Positions 7,089 through 8,415 of a stretch of 8,415 nt of DNA are shown piece by piece. Position 1 is the first letter of the stretch, and each line of letters starts with the position of its first letter. The notes under the pieces are model-generated. The model ran no database searches. It was not told the origin of the DNA and saw only the letters and a program-made list of their open reading frames with translations. The position numbers and the translations under genes are program-made. Origin of the DNA: Spirochaetales bacterium (GTDB lineage: Bacteria > Spirochaetota > Spirochaetia > DSM-27196 > SLST01); contig JANQQY010000243.1 of the NCBI GenBank assembly GCA_028284845.1, positions 1 through 8,415 of the forward strand, read 5' to 3'.

Positions 7089-7976
7089 ATGATCCGAAAA
7101 GCAGTCATTCCCGCGGCCGGCTACGGCACTCGTTTTCTCCCAGCAACCAAGTCGCAGCCGAAGGAGATGCTCCCGGTCGTCGATACTCCCACAATCGAGT
7201 TTGTCGTGCGCGAGGCTGTGGACGCCGGAATCAGAGACATTCTGATGATCATCGGACGGGGGAAACGCTCAATCGAAGAGCATTTTGCGCGCAATTTCGA
7301 GCTCGAGGCACAACTTGAGCGCAAGGGCAAGTTCGGTGAACTTTCAGCTGTTCGCCCGCTGCCCGACGATGTCCGAATCCATTTTGTGTGGCAGACGGAA
7401 TTGAGGGGTTTGGGCGATGCGATTCGCCACGCTCGCGATCACGTAGGCAACGAGCCCTTCGCCGTCTTGCTTGGAGATACGATCCTTCAGAGCAATGAAG
7501 AACGCCCTGTGATTCGCCAGTTGATGGATGTCTACGAGAAGCATGAGGAAGTCGTCCTTGCGCTTGAGGAAGTCGATCGTGAGCATGTATCGCGCTATGG
7601 GATCGCAGGTGGTTCTCCCGTTAGTGAAAGCGACTCAACAATCAAGGTAACGCGCCTCATCGAAAAGCCAACGCCCCAGCAAGCCCCCTCCAACCTTGCG
7701 ATTGCCAGTCGCTATGTCCTCCCGCCCGAGATCTTTCAGGCACTCGATATGACCACACCCGGTGAAGGCGGAGAAATTCAGCTCACCGATGCGATCAAGA
7801 TTCTCCTGGACGAACGATCCATCTATGGCCATATCATCAATGGCACCCGTCACGATATGGGCAACAAGCTCGATTTTCTGAAGACCTCGATTCTTTTTGG
7901 CCTCGAGCGCGAGGATTTTGGCGCGGATCTCAAGGGCTGGCTTATGCAGATGGTGGACACATGGCACAACGGGTAG
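7089..7976 (+). CDS. galU: UTP-glucose-1-phosphate uridylyltransferase
   Basis: The enzyme makes UDP-glucose and pyrophosphate from UTP and glucose-1-phosphate. The 295-aa protein is of normal GalU length. It opens with the nucleotide-binding loop AAGYGTRFLPATKSQPKEML (9-28; Lys25 in PKEML) and has WQTELRGLGDAI (101-112), LLGDTIL (127-133, with the metal-binding Asp130), LIEKP (190-194), GEGGEIQLTDAI (225-236) and HDMGNKLDFLK (255-265). GAGG lies 11 nt before the ATG and GAGAAG is closer, so the start is supported. A 138-nt gap separates it from the kinase gene, enough for its own promoter, though I recognise none. It overlaps the dehydrogenase gene by 16 nt. Whether it also accepts glucuronate-1-phosphate, which the adjacent kinase would make, cannot be read from the sequence. 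Confidence 0.95.
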   Translation: MIRKAVIPAAGYGTRFLPATKSQPKEMLPVVDTPTIEFVVREAVDAGIRDILMIIGRGKRSIEEHFARNFELEAQLERKGKFGELSAVRPLPDDVRIHFVWQTELRGLGDAIRHARDHVGNEPFAVLLGDTILQSNEERPVIRQLMDVYEKHEEVVLALEEVDREHVSRYGIAGGSPVSESDSTIKVTRLIEKPTPQQAPSNLAIASRYVLPPEIFQALDMTTPGEGGEIQLTDAIKILLDERSIYGHIINGTRHDMGNKLDFLKTSILFGLEREDFGADLKGWLMQMVDTWHNG

Positions 7977-8415
7977 CGGTCATAGGTACCGGATACGTCG
8001 GCCTTATTCAGGCGGTTGGGCTCGCGGACTTTGGCAACTATGTCACAGCGGTAGACGTACGACCGGAAATCGTAGAGCAACTCTCTCGAGCTGAACCCAC
8101 GATATTTGAGGTAGGGTTGTCAGATTATCTTGGGCGGAACGTACAGTCAGGAAGGCTTTCGTTTACCAATAACTCTGGAGTCGCGCTTCACGAGGCAGAC
8201 GTCGTATTTGTCGCAGTTGGGACTCCTGAGTCAGAATCTGGAAACGCAAGCCTCGAACAGGTGGAGTCAGCGCTCGCGGAGATTGCGACTCACTCTAGCG
8301 GTGCGACAGTTGTCGTAACAAAAAGTACCGTGCCGGTCGGGACCAATCGGTGGATTGCAAGTGCACTGAACGACTCGCTAACCGGTGGCGACTCGCGGAA
8401 GTTCACGGTTGTGTC
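7961..8415 (+). CDS. ugd: UDP-glucose 6-dehydrogenase, N-terminal part (cut by window end)
   Basis: The enzyme oxidises UDP-glucose to UDP-glucuronate with two NAD+. 151 codons are visible without a stop. The NAD-binding fold has VAVIGTGYVGL (5-15) and Asp32 ending the second strand (VTAVDV), followed by VFVAVGTPESESGNASL (82-98) and VVTKSTVPVGT (118-128), all typical of the UDP-glucose/GDP-mannose dehydrogenase family. The usual YEPGL reads FEVGL (49-53). The GTP-x-x-x-x-G-x-A-x-L pattern and the preceding galU favour UDP-glucose as substrate. Other UDP-sugar dehydrogenases cannot be excluded because the substrate-binding C-terminal half and catalytic Cys lie beyond the window. It starts at ATG 7961 inside galU, with a 16-nt overlap that suggests coupled translation. 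Confidence 0.9.
   Translation, partial: MAQRVAVIGTGYVGLIQAVGLADFGNYVTAVDVRPEIVEQLSRAEPTIFEVGLSDYLGRNVQSGRLSFTNNSGVALHEADVVFVAVGTPESESGNASLEQVESALAEIATHSSGATVVVTKSTVPVGTNRWIASALNDSLTGGDSRKFTVV

Noticed and set aside
1..8415. CRISPR array, tRNA/rRNA genes, insertion sequence ends or integrase
   Set aside because: Scanning both strands showed no regularly spaced repeats, no tRNA-like cloverleaf and no transposase or integrase motifs.

Overview
The window looks like part of a bacterial surface-polysaccharide locus. Every well-supported gene is on the + strand, and the products supply activated sugars: GDP-L-fucose from the first block and UDP-glucuronate from the second. Base composition is moderately GC-rich (mid-50s % by eye). 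Tight overlaps, GTG and ATG starts and Shine-Dalgarno-type sites are bacterial. I cannot name the phylum from this sequence.

Layout. Positions 1-167 hold the end of a membrane-associated glycosyltransferase, cut by the window edge. Positions 168-1000 are an untidy stretch. It contains a small staphylococcal-nuclease-like gene (about 455-832) and, just before gmd, what appears to be a decayed second copy of the glycosyltransferase tail (about 901-987) whose stop codon lines up with that of the intact tail. Positions 1001-5832 hold three overlapping genes: gmd (GDP-mannose 4,6-dehydratase), fcl (GDP-L-fucose synthase) and a two-domain fkp (L-fucokinase plus fucose-1-phosphate guanylyltransferase). 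After a 107-nt gap with a 7-bp hairpin comes a glucuronokinase-like GHMP kinase (5940-6950). After a further 138-nt gap come galU (7089-7976) and the overlapping start of a UDP-glucose 6-dehydrogenase gene (7961 onward), which runs off the end.

How they work together. Gmd and Fcl make GDP-L-fucose from GDP-mannose, while Fkp makes the same product from free L-fucose. GalU and Ugd make UDP-glucuronate from glucose-1-phosphate, while the glucuronokinase would make glucuronate-1-phosphate from free glucuronate. The locus thus pairs a de novo route with a scavenging or recycling kinase for each of two sugars. This suggests a fucose- and glucuronate-containing polymer whose monomers can be recovered. 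For glucuronate, the step from the 1-phosphate to UDP-glucuronate has no dedicated enzyme in the window; GalU, or an enzyme encoded elsewhere, would have to do it.
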